Positions 41,860-50,767 of a DNA stretch of 64,000 nucleotides are shown here, in pieces. The notes under the pieces are model-generated. The model saw nothing but the letters and a program-made list of their open reading frames with translations. It made no database searches and was not told the origin of the DNA. Location: assembly GCF_024112395.2 (NCBI RefSeq), contig NZ_CP078013.2, positions 2,356,001 to 2,420,000 of the forward strand, given 5' to 3'. Both the position numbers and the translations under genes were made by a program. Source of the DNA: Pseudomonas pergaminensis (GTDB taxonomy: Bacteria > Pseudomonadota > Gammaproteobacteria > Pseudomonadales > Pseudomonadaceae). Each line of letters starts with the position of its first letter. The stretch's first letter is position 1.

Positions 41860-42039
41860 ATGTCTGACTACAACCAACCACCCCCCGGCACCCCGAACCC
41901 TGACCGCACACCCGGCGAAGAGGAGCGCGACAACGATGCGTTGCGTCCCAACGACCCGAAAGAGCGCGACGACAATGAGGATGTAGAGCGCGTCGAGGAA
42001 GACCTGGAAAACCTGCACGACAAAGCCCGCCCACTTTGA
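41860..42039 (+). CDS. Small hydrophilic acidic protein
   Basis: 59 residues beginning MSDYNQPPPGTPNPDRTPGE, rich in Asp, Glu, Pro and Arg and probably disordered. It has no signal, cysteine or hydrophobic segment. AGGTGAA precedes the start. Such proteins in pseudomonads resemble stress-related disordered proteins, but this one is not recognised. It is probably co-transcribed with the next small gene, whose start is 15 bp downstream. Confidence 0.65.
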   Translation: MSDYNQPPPGTPNPDRTPGEEERDNDALRPNDPKERDDNEDVERVEEDLENLHDKARPL

Positions 42040-42053
42040 AAAAGGAGAACGCC

Positions 42054-42254
42054 GTGAGTAATACGCCGAAAGGCCCGTCTTCAGGCGAGCATGCAAGTGG
42101 CAAGGACGAATTGGGTTTCGACCCGGATTCGCCCGACGTGGCGGACCCGCAAGTCGATCCCATCGGCCCGGCGATTGCGCCGCTGGATAAGGAAAAGAAA
42201 GACAAGGATGAAAAGAAGCCGGCCTATGATCCGTTGGGTGATTTGAAGCCGTAG
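42054..42254 (+). CDS. Small hydrophilic acidic/basic protein
   Basis: 66 residues from the GTG at 42054, preceded by AAAAAGGAG. It is low-complexity with Asp/Pro runs and a Lys-rich patch (PLDKEKKDKDEKKPAYDPLG). No function is recognised. Paired with the preceding gene. Confidence 0.65.
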   Translation: MSNTPKGPSSGEHASGKDELGFDPDSPDVADPQVDPIGPAIAPLDKEKKDKDEKKPAYDPLGDLKP

Positions 42255-42604
42255 GCGGGGTAGGGGACGCGTTAAGCGTTTCGGTTCTGCGAGCGTGAGC
42301 GCTCGACTTGAGCATGTGTTATTAAACGCTGACATCGGTTGGCGTTTTTTTTTGCGTGGTCAAAAAGCTTGGTTTCAAGTGCGTGTGGTAGCTGTGCGCT
42401 CAGGCCCGCGCAGTCAACCTTGAGCCCCGAAGCATCAAGCGCGTAGAGTGCGTGCCCGAGGGTGCGATGGACGATGTACTGGACCGCATTCAAATACTAA
42501 CTGAATACTGAAAGTGGCAACGCACAACCACTTCATGATTGGGCCTGTGGCAGTACTAAGGTGCTTTTTTCGCAACCGCGAAATTCAAGACGGAACCCGC
42601 AAGA
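42255..42604. other. Intergenic region without a convincing gene
   Basis: It holds a probable terminator (42324-42353). A weak minus-strand frame (42272-42493, TTG start) has no ribosome binding site and no recognisable domain, so it is not called. Confidence 0.5.
42324..42353 (+). terminator. Probable terminator after the small protein pair
   Basis: Stem AAACGC/GCGTTT (42324-42329 with 42342-42347, extended by AC/GT pairs) runs into a nine-T tract. Confidence 0.55.
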
Positions 42605-42994
42605 GTGATACGAAATACTGTGATTGGGCTTGTCCTGGCAGGTCTGACAGGTTGTGCTGCACAGGACCCGGCCCTAGTCGGTAGATGGCAAGGTGAGCGC
42701 AATCCCACTGCCGAATGCCCGTACCTTGCCTGGACGTCATTGATGACAGCCGACGGACGTTTTGGAACGTTGTTTTTTAGGGATCCGGCCAGGACGCTCA
42801 AGATACACAAGCGCGGAGGATATTGGATCACTCGGAAAAATCATGTGCTGTTCGATGCCGTAGGTGCCAAGAAATACAATGTCTACTCCTACAAGGTTAT
42901 TGATGTGGATACTGTTCAGTACACGACAATGACGCCCAATGAGGTTCCAGGCTGTAGGCTTCAGGTTTATACGGAGCATCGGGTTCGTGATTAG
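42605..42994 (+). CDS. Small predicted lipoprotein
   Basis: 129 residues from the GTG at 42605. The lipoprotein signal MIRNTVIGLVLAGLTGC is clear, followed by a beta-rich part (GRWQGERNPTAECPYLAWTSLMTADGRFGTLFFRD ... YWITRKNHVLFDA). The latter resembles small single-domain lipocalin or META-like folds but is not firmly assignable. It has four cysteines including the lipid one. It marks the start of the lower-GC accessory region. Confidence 0.75.
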   Translation: MIRNTVIGLVLAGLTGCAAQDPALVGRWQGERNPTAECPYLAWTSLMTADGRFGTLFFRDPARTLKIHKRGGYWITRKNHVLFDAVGAKKYNVYSYKVIDVDTVQYTTMTPNEVPGCRLQVYTEHRVRD

Positions 42995-43120
42995 GTAATT
43001 GCTGATCATCGGGGGGACGGGCTTGTTGCCTGATGACAAGGCGATGTTTTGGATGCGGTCATTGGTGATGAGCTGTTCTGGGTCGGGAGCGGAATTAGGC
43101 GAATGGTTGCAATCGGCCGA

Positions 43121-43291
43121 TCGTGTTGAAAAAGTCGGTGTTCCCAAAATACTCGAATATTGATGGATGAACACACCTCTGTTGCCCGCTGCTACGTGAA
43201 ATCCGAGTACTGAAACTTCTGCAAAAAATTCAGATTTCAATCTCAGGCGCGTACTTTTCTGGCGTGGAATTCGAAGCTGACTTTTTCAACA
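43121..43291. mobile_element. MITE-like insertion with 13-bp terminal inverted repeats
   Basis: TGTTGAAAAAGTC (43124-43136) and GACTTTTTCAACA (43279-43291) are perfect inverted repeats. They enclose about 140 bp without a gene. An 11-bp direct copy CAATCGGCCGA flanks the element (43110-43120 and 43292-43302). Small size, terminal repeats and flanking duplication fit a non-autonomous element derived from an insertion sequence. Confidence 0.65.
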
Positions 43292-43435
43292 CAATCGGCC
43301 GACTGCTGCCGGCCATGATCGAAAAAAATCAGCCTTTTCGGTGATGGATTGGAATTACTAATCCTGTAGGCCACGTATTCCTTACTCTACAGAGCCAGCC
43401 TGAAAGCTGCGTACCATTTTCGTACCAACACTACT
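43292..43435 (+). repeat. Composite dispersed repeat, copy A
   Basis: It begins with a CGGCCGACTGCTGCCGGCCATGA half-palindrome, then ATCAGCCTTTTCGGTGATGG, CTAATCCTGTAGGCCACGTA, CTACAGAGCC, and ends with direct repeats GTACCATTTTCGTACCAAC. The same order occurs inverted at 51352-51500 and partly at 48590-48705. Confidence 0.75.
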
Positions 43436-43640
43436 TCCAAGCAGTGACGCCATGCTCCTCACGACAGGCGTCAATCGGCCAGAAGCCGCCGGTCGGGTCA
43501 GGTGGCTTCAAACCCGCTTCCGTCCTTCAGAACTGGCTAATTGGCAAAAGTCAGACAATTGAACGCGCCTATGAAATCAGGGGCGATTCAATCAGTTGGG
43601 TAATGGCCGTAACGTTAGGCCTCATAGTGGTGAGGCATTT

Positions 43641-44405
43641 TCAGACGATATAGCCACTTATGCCATCCCACAGAAGTTTCACCGCGGTGACTACGAGCAG
43701 GCAGTAGCAGGCAAGGTACATCTGGCGTTGATCCAGCTTGGTGTGCAATCGCCAGCCCAGCCAGACACCACTTGGAACTGCTAACAGGCAGATGACCATC
43801 AGGCTTAGCACGTTACCGGTGGGCCTGGCTAACAGCAGCCAAGGCACGGCCTTGAGCAGATTGCCTACGGTAAAGAACATGCTGGTGGTGCCGGCATAGG
43901 TTTTCTTGCTTAGACCGAGTGGCAACAGGTACATCGCTAATGGTGGCCCACCAGAATGTGCGACCATAGTCGTGATCCCAGAGGTGACGCCTGCGGACAC
44001 CGCCTTGAGCGATGAGCGCTGGCTGACCCTGATTTCCCCGCCGGTCTTGAACCAGAGGCCGACAAAAATTAGGGTAATCGCTGCCATCACTAAGGCGACT
44101 GCGCGGTGATCCATGACGCGAAAGAGTAGATAGCCGACACCGATGCCGACAATCAGACCTGGTAACAACAGCATCAAGTCGGGTTTGGACCAAGTGGATG
44201 GCTTCCAGTAACGCAGGCCGAACAGGTCCATCGCGATAAACAACGGCGCTAGCAGACCGCCGGCTGTGAGCGGATCCATCACCAGCGACAGCAGCGGAAT
44301 GCCGACAATGGAGAAGCCTCCACCGAAGGCACCTTTCATAAAGCAGATCAAAAAAACTCCGGCGAAGGTCACCAGAATCGTGGTGGTGGTCAACTCAAGG
44401 TCCAC
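43641..44405 (-). CDS. TauE/SafE-family anion exporter
   Basis: 254 residues from the GTG at 44405 (AGGGGG upstream). Eight or so hydrophobic helices are present. The family motif GAFGGGFSIVGIPLLSL near the N-terminus and SGITTMVAHSGGPPLAMYLLP in the middle are diagnostic. The family exports sulfite, sulfoacetate or related anions. It overlaps the PaiB-like gene by 16 bp and is probably co-transcribed with it. Confidence 0.88.
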   Translation of the reverse strand: MDLELTTTTILVTFAGVFLICFMKGAFGGGFSIVGIPLLSLVMDPLTAGGLLAPLFIAMDLFGLRYWKPSTWSKPDLMLLLPGLIVGIGVGYLLFRVMDHRAVALVMAAITLIFVGLWFKTGGEIRVSQRSSLKAVSAGVTSGITTMVAHSGGPPLAMYLLPLGLSKKTYAGTTSMFFTVGNLLKAVPWLLLARPTGNVLSLMVICLLAVPSGVWLGWRLHTKLDQRQMYLACYCLLVVTAVKLLWDGISGYIV

Positions 44406-45052
44406 GGTGCTACCCCCTGATCCGGCTGCTCAAGGTTGGCCAGCATTATCGAAGAAAGCTCAACGTGCCCGCGCTCGCGCAAGTGCGCGATCACAGACAA
44501 GCGATCGGCGTGCGACTTGTTTTGATTGAGCTTGCGCTTGCATTCAACGCACTGCATTTCGATCTCGATACCGACGACTCTCGACACCATCTCGTCCAGG
44601 TATTCACGCGGCGCATCGCCCATCTTCCAGGGCTTGATCTCTTTGGACTCCTGGTGGCGAGTCAGCAGGGCCAGGGTGCGACGCAGGAGCTTTTCTTCCG
44701 ACATCACGCGCATGACGCCATGCACATGCACCACCTCATAGTTCCATGTGGGAACCTGGCGATGCGTCTCGTGCTTGGACGCATACCAGTTGGGCGAAAT
44801 GTAGCCTTCTGCCCCCCTGAAGATCACCATGACAGGCGTTCCGCCGGCGCAACGTTGCCACACAGGATTGGCGCGGGCCACATGAGCGGTCAGCAGCCCG
44901 TATGTTCCGTGGCCGGTATCGAGTTCGAAGGGAATGTGGTCCGCATCCATGCCGGATTCACCCTCAGTCACGAGGATGCCCAGCGGATTGTCGCGGATAA
45001 TTCGGTGCAACTGTTCCGGGCGGTGCTCTGCGAAGTGTTCGGGAATGTACAT
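44390..45052 (-). CDS. PaiB-family FMN-binding negative transcriptional regulator
   Basis: 220 residues from the ATG at 45052. PaiB motifs: MYIPEHFAEHRPEQLHRIIRDNPLGILVT, DADHIPFELD, GLLTAHVARANPVWQR, VIFRGAEGYISPNWYASK and VPTWNYEVVHVHG. The fold is a split-barrel flavin reductase. It is divergent from a MocR regulator (84 bp between starts) and upstream of TauE, a common trio. Confidence 0.92.
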   Translation of the reverse strand: MYIPEHFAEHRPEQLHRIIRDNPLGILVTEGESGMDADHIPFELDTGHGTYGLLTAHVARANPVWQRCAGGTPVMVIFRGAEGYISPNWYASKHETHRQVPTWNYEVVHVHGVMRVMSEEKLLRRTLALLTRHQESKEIKPWKMGDAPREYLDEMVSRVVGIEIEMQCVECKRKLNQNKSHADRLSVIAHLRERGHVELSSIMLANLEQPDQGVAPWTLS

Positions 45053-45135
45053 GGGGATTTCACTACGGATTGTTGGGAGTCCATAATGTCGACCACGACC
45101 TGCATCATCGAAAGTGCCAGTTTCGAGGTTTTTCC

Positions 45136-46653
45136 ATGGGCCAGTTTTCAGCCAATCCGGGTGCATCTTCCCGCGGCGCGCAACGTCGGATCTATGCCAG
45201 GCTGCGCGCGCAGATAGAAGACGGCACGCTTGCCGCCGGCACGAGGCTCATGTCGACGCGGGCAGTCGCGGCCGAACTCGGCGTGTCGCGAACCACGGTA
45301 ACGGCGGCTTACGAGCAACTGGCGGCCGAAGGCTTTGTACTGACATCAGTGGGCAAAGCCGCCACGGTGGCGAGCATAATCAGCACCCAATCCGGTTATG
45401 CCCAAGGGGACTCGGCGCAGCAAAAGGAACTGCCGCCAGTGCTTTCCCTTTACGGGCAACGAGTGGCCATCATGACGCCGTACAACATGGCGTCACCACA
45501 AGCCCGCATCGATTTCAGGTACGGCTCGGTCGCTTCCAGGGATTTTCCGGCGCTGGGTTGGCAGCGCGCCTACCGTTCCGAACTAGTCAAGCGTCAACCG
45601 AGCCTCGCTTACGGCCACCCCGAAGGGGAAGAGCGCTTGCGCAATGCGCTGCAAGGTTATCTGCGACGCGCACGCGGTCTGGCGTGTGATGCGGATCAAA
45701 TACTCGTAGTGCATGGCTCGCAGCAAGGACTTGACCTGTGCGCCCGGCTTTTGCTGAACCCGCAAGATGCATTTGTCTTCGAAGAGCCTGGCTACCGAAT
45801 GGCCAGATATTGCTTTGAGGCCACGGGCGCGACGGCGTTGCCCATCCCCGTCGATGCCTCTGGACTGGATACAAATGCTCTGCCGGAAGGTGATCGCGTG
45901 CGTCTGGCCTTTGTCACTCCGTCGCACCAGTTTCCCATGGGGGCGGTGCTTCCTGTCGCACGTCGCCTCGAACTGCTGAGTTGGGCGAGGCGACATCGCG
46001 CGTGGATCATTGAGGACGATTACGGCGGCGAGTTTCGCTATGGCCAGCGGCCTATCGACGCACTGCAATCCATGGACGCAGATGCTCGCGTCATTTATGT
46101 CGGAACGTTCTCCAAGGCACTCTCACCGCAACTCAGGTTGGGTTATCTGGTTCTTCCACGCGAGTTGGTTCACGTTTTCCGTGAAGCAAAACGGCTGACC
46201 GATCGACACTCACCGCGCTGGGAGCAAAACGTGCTCGCCTCATTGATCGAAAGTGGAACCTATGAGCGTCACGTTCGCCGCCTGCGGCGGGAGAATGAAC
46301 TGCGGCGAAGGGCATTACTGGAGGCTTTTGAACAACATCTGGCGGAATATGGGCAACTGACCGGCATGGCGGCGGGCTTGCACGGCGTATTAACGCTACC
46401 CGCGCTTCGCGCTCAGGATGAGCCGACGTTGCAGGCGATAGCGCTCGAACGCGGGGTTGGCGTATATCCGCTTTCGCCGCTGTTTGCCGAACCCGCGTCG
46501 GTAGAATACGAGCGATCGGCAGGGCTCATTTTGGGCTATGCCGGCCTGACAACGCAGCAGATTCATGAAGGGATCGGCATTCTTGGTACGGTGGTTCGGG
46601 AGGTTAAAGAGCTTGGAACTCGGTCCGAATCAGTAGATGACCATGTCATCTAA
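45136..46653 (+). CDS. MocR/PdxR-type GntR regulator with aminotransferase-like domain
   Basis: 505 residues from the ATG at 45136 (GAGG 8 bp upstream). Residues about 15-80 form a GntR winged helix (QRRIYARLRAQIEDGTLAAGTRLMSTRAVAAELGVSRTTVTAAYEQLAAEGF). Residues about 110-490 form a fold-type I aminotransferase-like domain with YGHPEGEERLRNALQGYLRRARG, HGSQQGLDLCARLL, IEDDYGGEFRY and the PLP lysine segment YVGTFSKALSPQLRLGYLV. It probably controls the divergent PaiB-TauE pair in response to a PLP-bound amine. Confidence 0.93.
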   Translation: MGQFSANPGASSRGAQRRIYARLRAQIEDGTLAAGTRLMSTRAVAAELGVSRTTVTAAYEQLAAEGFVLTSVGKAATVASIISTQSGYAQGDSAQQKELPPVLSLYGQRVAIMTPYNMASPQARIDFRYGSVASRDFPALGWQRAYRSELVKRQPSLAYGHPEGEERLRNALQGYLRRARGLACDADQILVVHGSQQGLDLCARLLLNPQDAFVFEEPGYRMARYCFEATGATALPIPVDASGLDTNALPEGDRVRLAFVTPSHQFPMGAVLPVARRLELLSWARRHRAWIIEDDYGGEFRYGQRPIDALQSMDADARVIYVGTFSKALSPQLRLGYLVLPRELVHVFREAKRLTDRHSPRWEQNVLASLIESGTYERHVRRLRRENELRRRALLEAFEQHLAEYGQLTGMAAGLHGVLTLPALRAQDEPTLQAIALERGVGVYPLSPLFAEPASVEYERSAGLILGYAGLTTQQIHEGIGILGTVVREVKELGTRSESVDDHVI

Positions 46654-46760
46654 GGTGCGGCTCGAACAGGAGCTAATTTAATAGGTAGAGATAAGGCGAA
46701 TTAGAAAAAGTGGTCGGCTTGAGTGGCTGCTAAGAGTGAAACTGGTTCTGGGCGGAAGGG

Positions 46761-46814
46761 CCGCTATTGGCCGATTGCTGCCCGTCACCATCGGTAGAAA
46801 TCGGCCAAAAGCGG
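46761..46814 (+). repeat. Dispersed palindromic repeat, copy B
   Basis: TTGGCCGATTGCTGCCCGTC ... ATCGGTAGAAATCGGCCAAAAGCGG. Its inverse lies at 47301-47354, so the two copies bracket the small gene at 46993. Confidence 0.8.
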
Positions 46815-46992
46815 ACGCTTATCGGCGCATGATCGAACTAAGTGCCTCCGGCGCAATAAAATTAATGTCTGACCAGTATTTTGCGCACCTAGAAGAAGCA
46901 CGCGGAAGGGGTTCAACCTGAGGCAGGCTTTTAGTGATGTTTTTAATACTCGGCCAATTTGAATCCCAAAACAATTAACCGCAGGAAAGAGT

Positions 46993-47244
46993 ATGTCCGA
47001 CATACCCATGATTAAATCGACGGAAGTGTTCTCTCGCCTTAGTGCATTTCATCCCAGTATCGAAGTTTGGCCAGATAGCGAGTTTTCGAATGATGGTTAT
47101 GCTTACTACTGGTTGGTGGCGCACAGCGATGGCGCGACCCGTATGCTTTCCTATGTCCGCTGCAAAGACGGTGGCTGCGAGCAGCGCACCTATGATGTTG
47201 AGGGCGATGATCTTTGGATCCCAGCTGGAACGGCCGTGGCCTGA
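46993..47244 (+). CDS. Small unknown protein (immunity-like)
   Basis: 83 residues, with AGGAAAGAG ending 2 bp before the ATG. The composition is compact, acidic and aromatic-rich (WPDSEFSNDGYAYYWLVAHSDGATRMLSYVRCKDGGCEQR). It has no signal. The gene lies between inverted copies of the palindromic repeat. Size, acidity and isolation resemble orphan immunity proteins of polymorphic toxins, but no family is recognised. Confidence 0.65.
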   Translation: MSDIPMIKSTEVFSRLSAFHPSIEVWPDSEFSNDGYAYYWLVAHSDGATRMLSYVRCKDGGCEQRTYDVEGDDLWIPAGTAVA

Positions 47245-47300
47245 CAATTCATTCAAGCCGACACCGCTTCGCGGCTTGGCTTAATTCTCAGGTGTTAGGG

Positions 47301-47354
47301 ACTGCTTTTGGCCGATTTCTGCCGATGGTGACGGGCAGCAGTCGGCCAAAGGCG
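47301..47354 (-). repeat. Dispersed palindromic repeat, copy C (inverted)
   Basis: CTTTTGGCCGATTTCTGCCG ... GGGCAGCAGTCGGCCAAA is the inverse of copy B with few changes. Confidence 0.8.
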
Positions 47355-47409
47355 GCGTTCGATCCACTACCTTCCGGCCGAAAAGCGGAAACGTCTCTAT
47401 CTGTGAAAG

Positions 47410-47796
47410 CTAGTCTCTCAGGGTACGCATTATTTCCCCGACCACATACTTCGTGTATTTCTCACTGGGGTCAGTTTCCGGTGGGTCGTTACTGCGGAAC
47501 CATTCACCTTGATCGAATGCTTGGTAAAGCGAGAAAGCGGGCTGAGGCATATTGTTAGTCATGCCTACTTCAACCACAGCATTTATGATCCCGTTCATAA
47601 CGCCCTCGCAAAAATCATAGGGTAGAGATCCTTGGAGATAGCCTTCCGCAACCGCGACGGACAGTCCGTTCAGAACATCATGCGGTGCAACGCCGAACCT
47701 TTCGCAAATGGGGGCTAGATCACTCAGCGTTAAACCCTCTGCTTCCGCTTTCACGGAAAGTTCCTTGAGTTCGACTTTCGATAACACCATGATCAT
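47410..47796 (-). CDS. Small acidic unknown protein (immunity-like)
   Basis: 128 residues from the ATG at 47796 (GGAAG upstream); ATG at 47790 is an alternative. It is helical and acidic: VELKELSVKAEAEGLTLSDLAPICERFGVAPHDVLNGLSVAV, then FDQGEWFRSNDPPETDPSEKYTKYV. No known motif or signal. The isolated setting matches the neighbouring orphan genes. Confidence 0.7.
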   Translation of the reverse strand: MIMVLSKVELKELSVKAEAEGLTLSDLAPICERFGVAPHDVLNGLSVAVAEGYLQGSLPYDFCEGVMNGIINAVVEVGMTNNMPQPAFSLYQAFDQGEWFRSNDPPETDPSEKYTKYVVGEIMRTLRD

Positions 47797-48073
47797 GAGC
47801 TTCTTCCGGTTAGGTGCGAAGGTCGCGCTTACAGAGTGGCCGATCAGCGGCGCCACACTTCAATTCCATGCTGCAATACGGACTTATGGTCGGTCAACTT
47901 CAGCTACAGGCACTATCCGCTTTGGGTCGAAAGACGTCTTTCGGTAAAGGCATCGTAACGTCGCTACGCCCCGCGCGTACCGGGTGGCAGCGTGAAGGTG
48001 GGAATCGCCTGAGTCGTTGCGCGTTTGATAGGTCATCGTCATTCTGGAAGCGACGATTTTTTAGGAGATTGAA

Positions 48074-48484
48074 GTGGACATTGACCGTCTGTTAAAAAAG
48101 CGGCAACTGAACGTGCAAGAGCAAAATGCTCTTGTGGCCCACCGACTCATGGTAACCGCCAAAGATTGGTTGGCCAGAGGGATTCCCCTAGCCTTAAAAA
48201 ACTATGGCGAGTCGAAAGGCATTAGATGGTCAGAAACCGTAGTACTGGATCTTGAAGTCGACTTTCCCGGTATGCCCAGCCTTTATGGTCTTTTGCTCAC
48301 TCACGCAGAGCGGTTCATAGAGTTTGAAATTGATACCGATGACACTCATAGGTACGTGGAATCGGTGAGTCAATGGGAGGATGTTTCTGCTAATCAGGAC
48401 TACGCGCCCCACAAGCGCGGTACTGGAAAGGGCTTCGCAGCAATTGCTCTTCAGGTGAGGCGCGAACTCCTATGCGGCTTGTAG
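48074..48484 (+). CDS. Small unknown protein (immunity-like)
   Basis: 136 residues from the GTG at 48074, with AGGAG 8 bp upstream. It looks like a small mixed alpha/beta protein: VAHRLMVTAKDWLARGIPLALKNYGESKGIRWSETVVLDLEVDFPGMPSLYGLLLT and ERFIEFEIDTDD. No recognised family. The size and context are like the other orphan genes here. Confidence 0.7.
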   Translation: MDIDRLLKKRQLNVQEQNALVAHRLMVTAKDWLARGIPLALKNYGESKGIRWSETVVLDLEVDFPGMPSLYGLLLTHAERFIEFEIDTDDTHRYVESVSQWEDVSANQDYAPHKRGTGKGFAAIALQVRRELLCGL

Positions 48485-48527
48485 GTGTGAATCACAGAAG
48501 CTGAGATTCCATTGTTGATCGGAAGCC

Positions 48528-48705
48528 GCTTTTCGCCGATTTCTTCCGGAAACTGGTGTCCCCATTGGGTCGACTCGTGCCGGTCACGAGCGAAAAACAT
48601 CAGCCTTTTCGGTGATGGATTGGGCTGACTCCTCCCCTGGCCCAACGTTTACAAGGACTTCATCCTAAGCCAACGATCTTAGTACCAATTTCGTACCAAC
48701 CAATT
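48528..48705 (+). repeat. Composite dispersed repeat, copy D
   Basis: A decayed palindrome start (GCTTTTCGCCGATTTCTTCC) is followed by AAACATCAGCCTTTTCGGTG and, at the end, GTACCAATTTCGTACCAACC direct repeats. The central block differs from the copies at 43.3 and 51.4 kb. Confidence 0.65.
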
Positions 48706-48900
48706 TCCCATTTGGCCTAACTGCCGAGATTCTCAGATGAATTCGCTGGTGCTGCTATCGGCCTGCGCTTTTTGGTAATGCGTCATTGCGTCGGCCGCGA
48801 CGGCACAAATAAGGCGTTTCAGGAGTACAAGCAAAAGCTGAGGATTCTGGATTGAAACGTGCAGTGATAGCATCTGGCTATCTATTTTAGCGCCGGGTGC

Positions 48901-49626
48901 ATGATGCCAAGTGTTTTCGTTATACGGATTCCTGGGTGGAGAACTTTCGTTTTCACTGTTCCAGAACACTGTAATTCTTACCATTTGAACCATTGGTTTC
49001 GCCGAACCATTCGCTCTCGACTTTTTCAAGAGATCGAACTTGGCAATGACCAAGCTGCATTGCAATTGGCGCGGCCGTGGAGGTTGCGTTATCTGCGTGG
49101 CGAATGGGGAGAAACCGCTCTCAGTTGTGCAATTGGCTACAAGCAATCCGCCTTGGCTGTGGAGCTAGTGCGACGTGGCGGTATGTATGCCGAGGATGGC
49201 ACGTTGGCGAAAGCAGCGATGAATGGTGACCTGATGGTGGTCGAAGCACTGTTATCGGCTGGTAAGCATCCGGACGAGCCCATCAAGGACCCGATTTTTC
49301 GTGGACTGACGCCCTTGATGTGGGCGACCAACAGACGTCACCCCGAGATCATGGAGCGCCTGTTGCAGGCGGGAGCCGATATTCATGCTGTCGACTGTCA
49401 AGGGCATTCAGCGGCAAGATATGTGACCGATTTGGGCAGTACTTCTCTGGAAGCACTGAAGGTGTTGCTGCGCCACCAACCCGAAATCCTATGGACCGAG
49501 ATGTGGAGCGGAATCGATGTCCTGAATGCCGTACGACGTTATCGGGACAACCGGGATCCGGATGCTCTGCAGTTCATGACGCGCAAGTTTCCCGAGCTGG
49601 ATATGGATGAGTACTTGAAGAGCTAG
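48901..49626 (+). CDS. Ankyrin-repeat protein
   Basis: 241 residues from the ATG at 48901. At least four ankyrin units: NDQAALQLARPWRLRYLRGEWGETALSCAIGYKQSALAVELVRRGG, DGTLAKAAMNGDLMVVEALLSAGKHPDEP, RGLTPLMWATNRRHPEIMERLLQAGADIHAVDCQGHSAARYV and so on. No signal peptide is seen. Ankyrin proteins can be immunity proteins or effectors. The neighbouring orphan small genes favour an immunity-type role here, as inference only. Confidence 0.8.
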   Translation: MMPSVFVIRIPGWRTFVFTVPEHCNSYHLNHWFRRTIRSRLFQEIELGNDQAALQLARPWRLRYLRGEWGETALSCAIGYKQSALAVELVRRGGMYAEDGTLAKAAMNGDLMVVEALLSAGKHPDEPIKDPIFRGLTPLMWATNRRHPEIMERLLQAGADIHAVDCQGHSAARYVTDLGSTSLEALKVLLRHQPEILWTEMWSGIDVLNAVRRYRDNRDPDALQFMTRKFPELDMDEYLKS

Positions 49627-49846
49627 GGTTCTGGACTTTATTTAGCGGGCTGCCTAACGTCGTATCGCCTAGACGCGATGACTTGATTGTAATGGGTAGG
49701 CTAACCTGGGCGCCTCGCAACTGCCCACGTTAGCGAAATGGTGCGCCTGCGCCGTAGCGCCTACCGTACGCTACCGGCCAATAGCACACACTCAAGTATC
49801 GACTATGCTTGGGGCGATTCAGCCCTATACCTGAAGGACCTAAACA

Positions 49847-50578
49847 ATGGGGTACCTTGTCGTTGCTCATGCGATGAATGTGATGCCGGAGCTAGAACTA
49901 CTTTCTACCTTGCCGATGAGCATTGGGTGGTCATTGCACCAGGATGAAAGCGCCACGTCGTTCTACTTAGACACGTTCAAGGCTGGCGAAGAACGGAAAT
50001 GGCCCTTTACGTCTATGCCCCCGATCAAGGATGTACCGCTTGAGCTCCCTCAAGAATTGGCAGCTCTATCGCGGATATACAAATTGCTTAAGGATGCTCA
50101 GCTAGCAGACTACTTCAAGAGAGCTTTCCTTAATGTGAATTTAGCGCTAAGCAAGAGCCTTCAGTTATACGTTTGCAGCTTTTGCACGGATGACGACGGG
50201 CTGGATTTTGTGTGCGTATCGTCGAATGGTGAACTGCAAAGGCTGCGTTGCGTTTGCGGTGATCTGGATATCACCTATGAGCTTGGGACGGTCATGATCC
50301 AGCCGCTTCTGATAGATGGCGTTGAAGGCACCGACGTGAGTGGTCTGCATGACCCAGAGAGTGGCATTCACGTATTGAGTCGGAATATAGCGCCTTCGTC
50401 GTTACTGCATGCGGTGGCTTCATCAGAAACCACTCGCTTTCTAAAAGCAGAAAGTCCCCCTCTGGGTCTAGGTAGCTTCGATGGTATGGAGGTCGCTCCG
50501 ATAAAGATTGCACGCTCTCAGATCGCCTTGCTAGCGCCTAAGCTGGTTGCTCAGAAGGCGTGGTGGAGGCGGTGGTAG
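49847..50578 (+). CDS. Unknown soluble protein
   Basis: 243 residues from the ATG at 49847, with GAAGGA 13-18 bp upstream. It has a mixed alpha/beta appearance without membrane segments: YKLLKDAQLADYFKRAFLNVNLALSKSLQLYVCSFCTDDDGLDFVCVSS and a C-terminal AWWRRW. Base usage is closer to AT-neutral than the secretion region. No family is recognised. It shares context with the orphan genes around it. Confidence 0.7.
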   Translation: MGYLVVAHAMNVMPELELLSTLPMSIGWSLHQDESATSFYLDTFKAGEERKWPFTSMPPIKDVPLELPQELAALSRIYKLLKDAQLADYFKRAFLNVNLALSKSLQLYVCSFCTDDDGLDFVCVSSNGELQRLRCVCGDLDITYELGTVMIQPLLIDGVEGTDVSGLHDPESGIHVLSRNIAPSSLLHAVASSETTRFLKAESPPLGLGSFDGMEVAPIKIARSQIALLAPKLVAQKAWWRRW

Positions 50579-50689
50579 TCGTATCAACAACTACGACCTA
50601 AACCAGAAGGATTTTTAGGCGAAAATTAGTCAATTATCAACATCGAAAATTGGGTCAGATAATGGGGTGCCAACGATCAAAGACTTGCC

Positions 50690-50745
50690 GGAAGCAGTCT
50701 GTCATGGGCGGCCACTGTCGGCCAACTACTGCCGCCGTCGAGCTG
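50690..50745. repeat. Decayed copy of the palindromic repeat
   Basis: Fragments GGCGGCCACTGTCGGCCAAC and TACTGCCGCCG show the GGCC/CTGCC elements of the dispersed repeat in reduced form. Confidence 0.4.
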
Positions 50746-50767
50746 TTGCTATCGGCTATTCCGATTT

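Noticed and set aside
42272..42493. 73-codon minus-strand frame
   Set aside because: TTG start without a ribosome binding site and no recognisable domain; it crosses a probable terminator.
43444..43653. 69-codon plus-strand frame
   Set aside because: It begins in repeat DNA, lacks a ribosome binding site, and overlaps the end of the TauE gene.
46736..46921. 61-codon plus-strand frame
   Set aside because: Mostly translation of palindromic repeat copy B.
48901..49626. Ankyrin protein as a type III effector
   Set aside because: It is 20 kb from the secretion cluster, has no recognisable export signal, and sits among immunity-like genes; the effector idea has no direct support.
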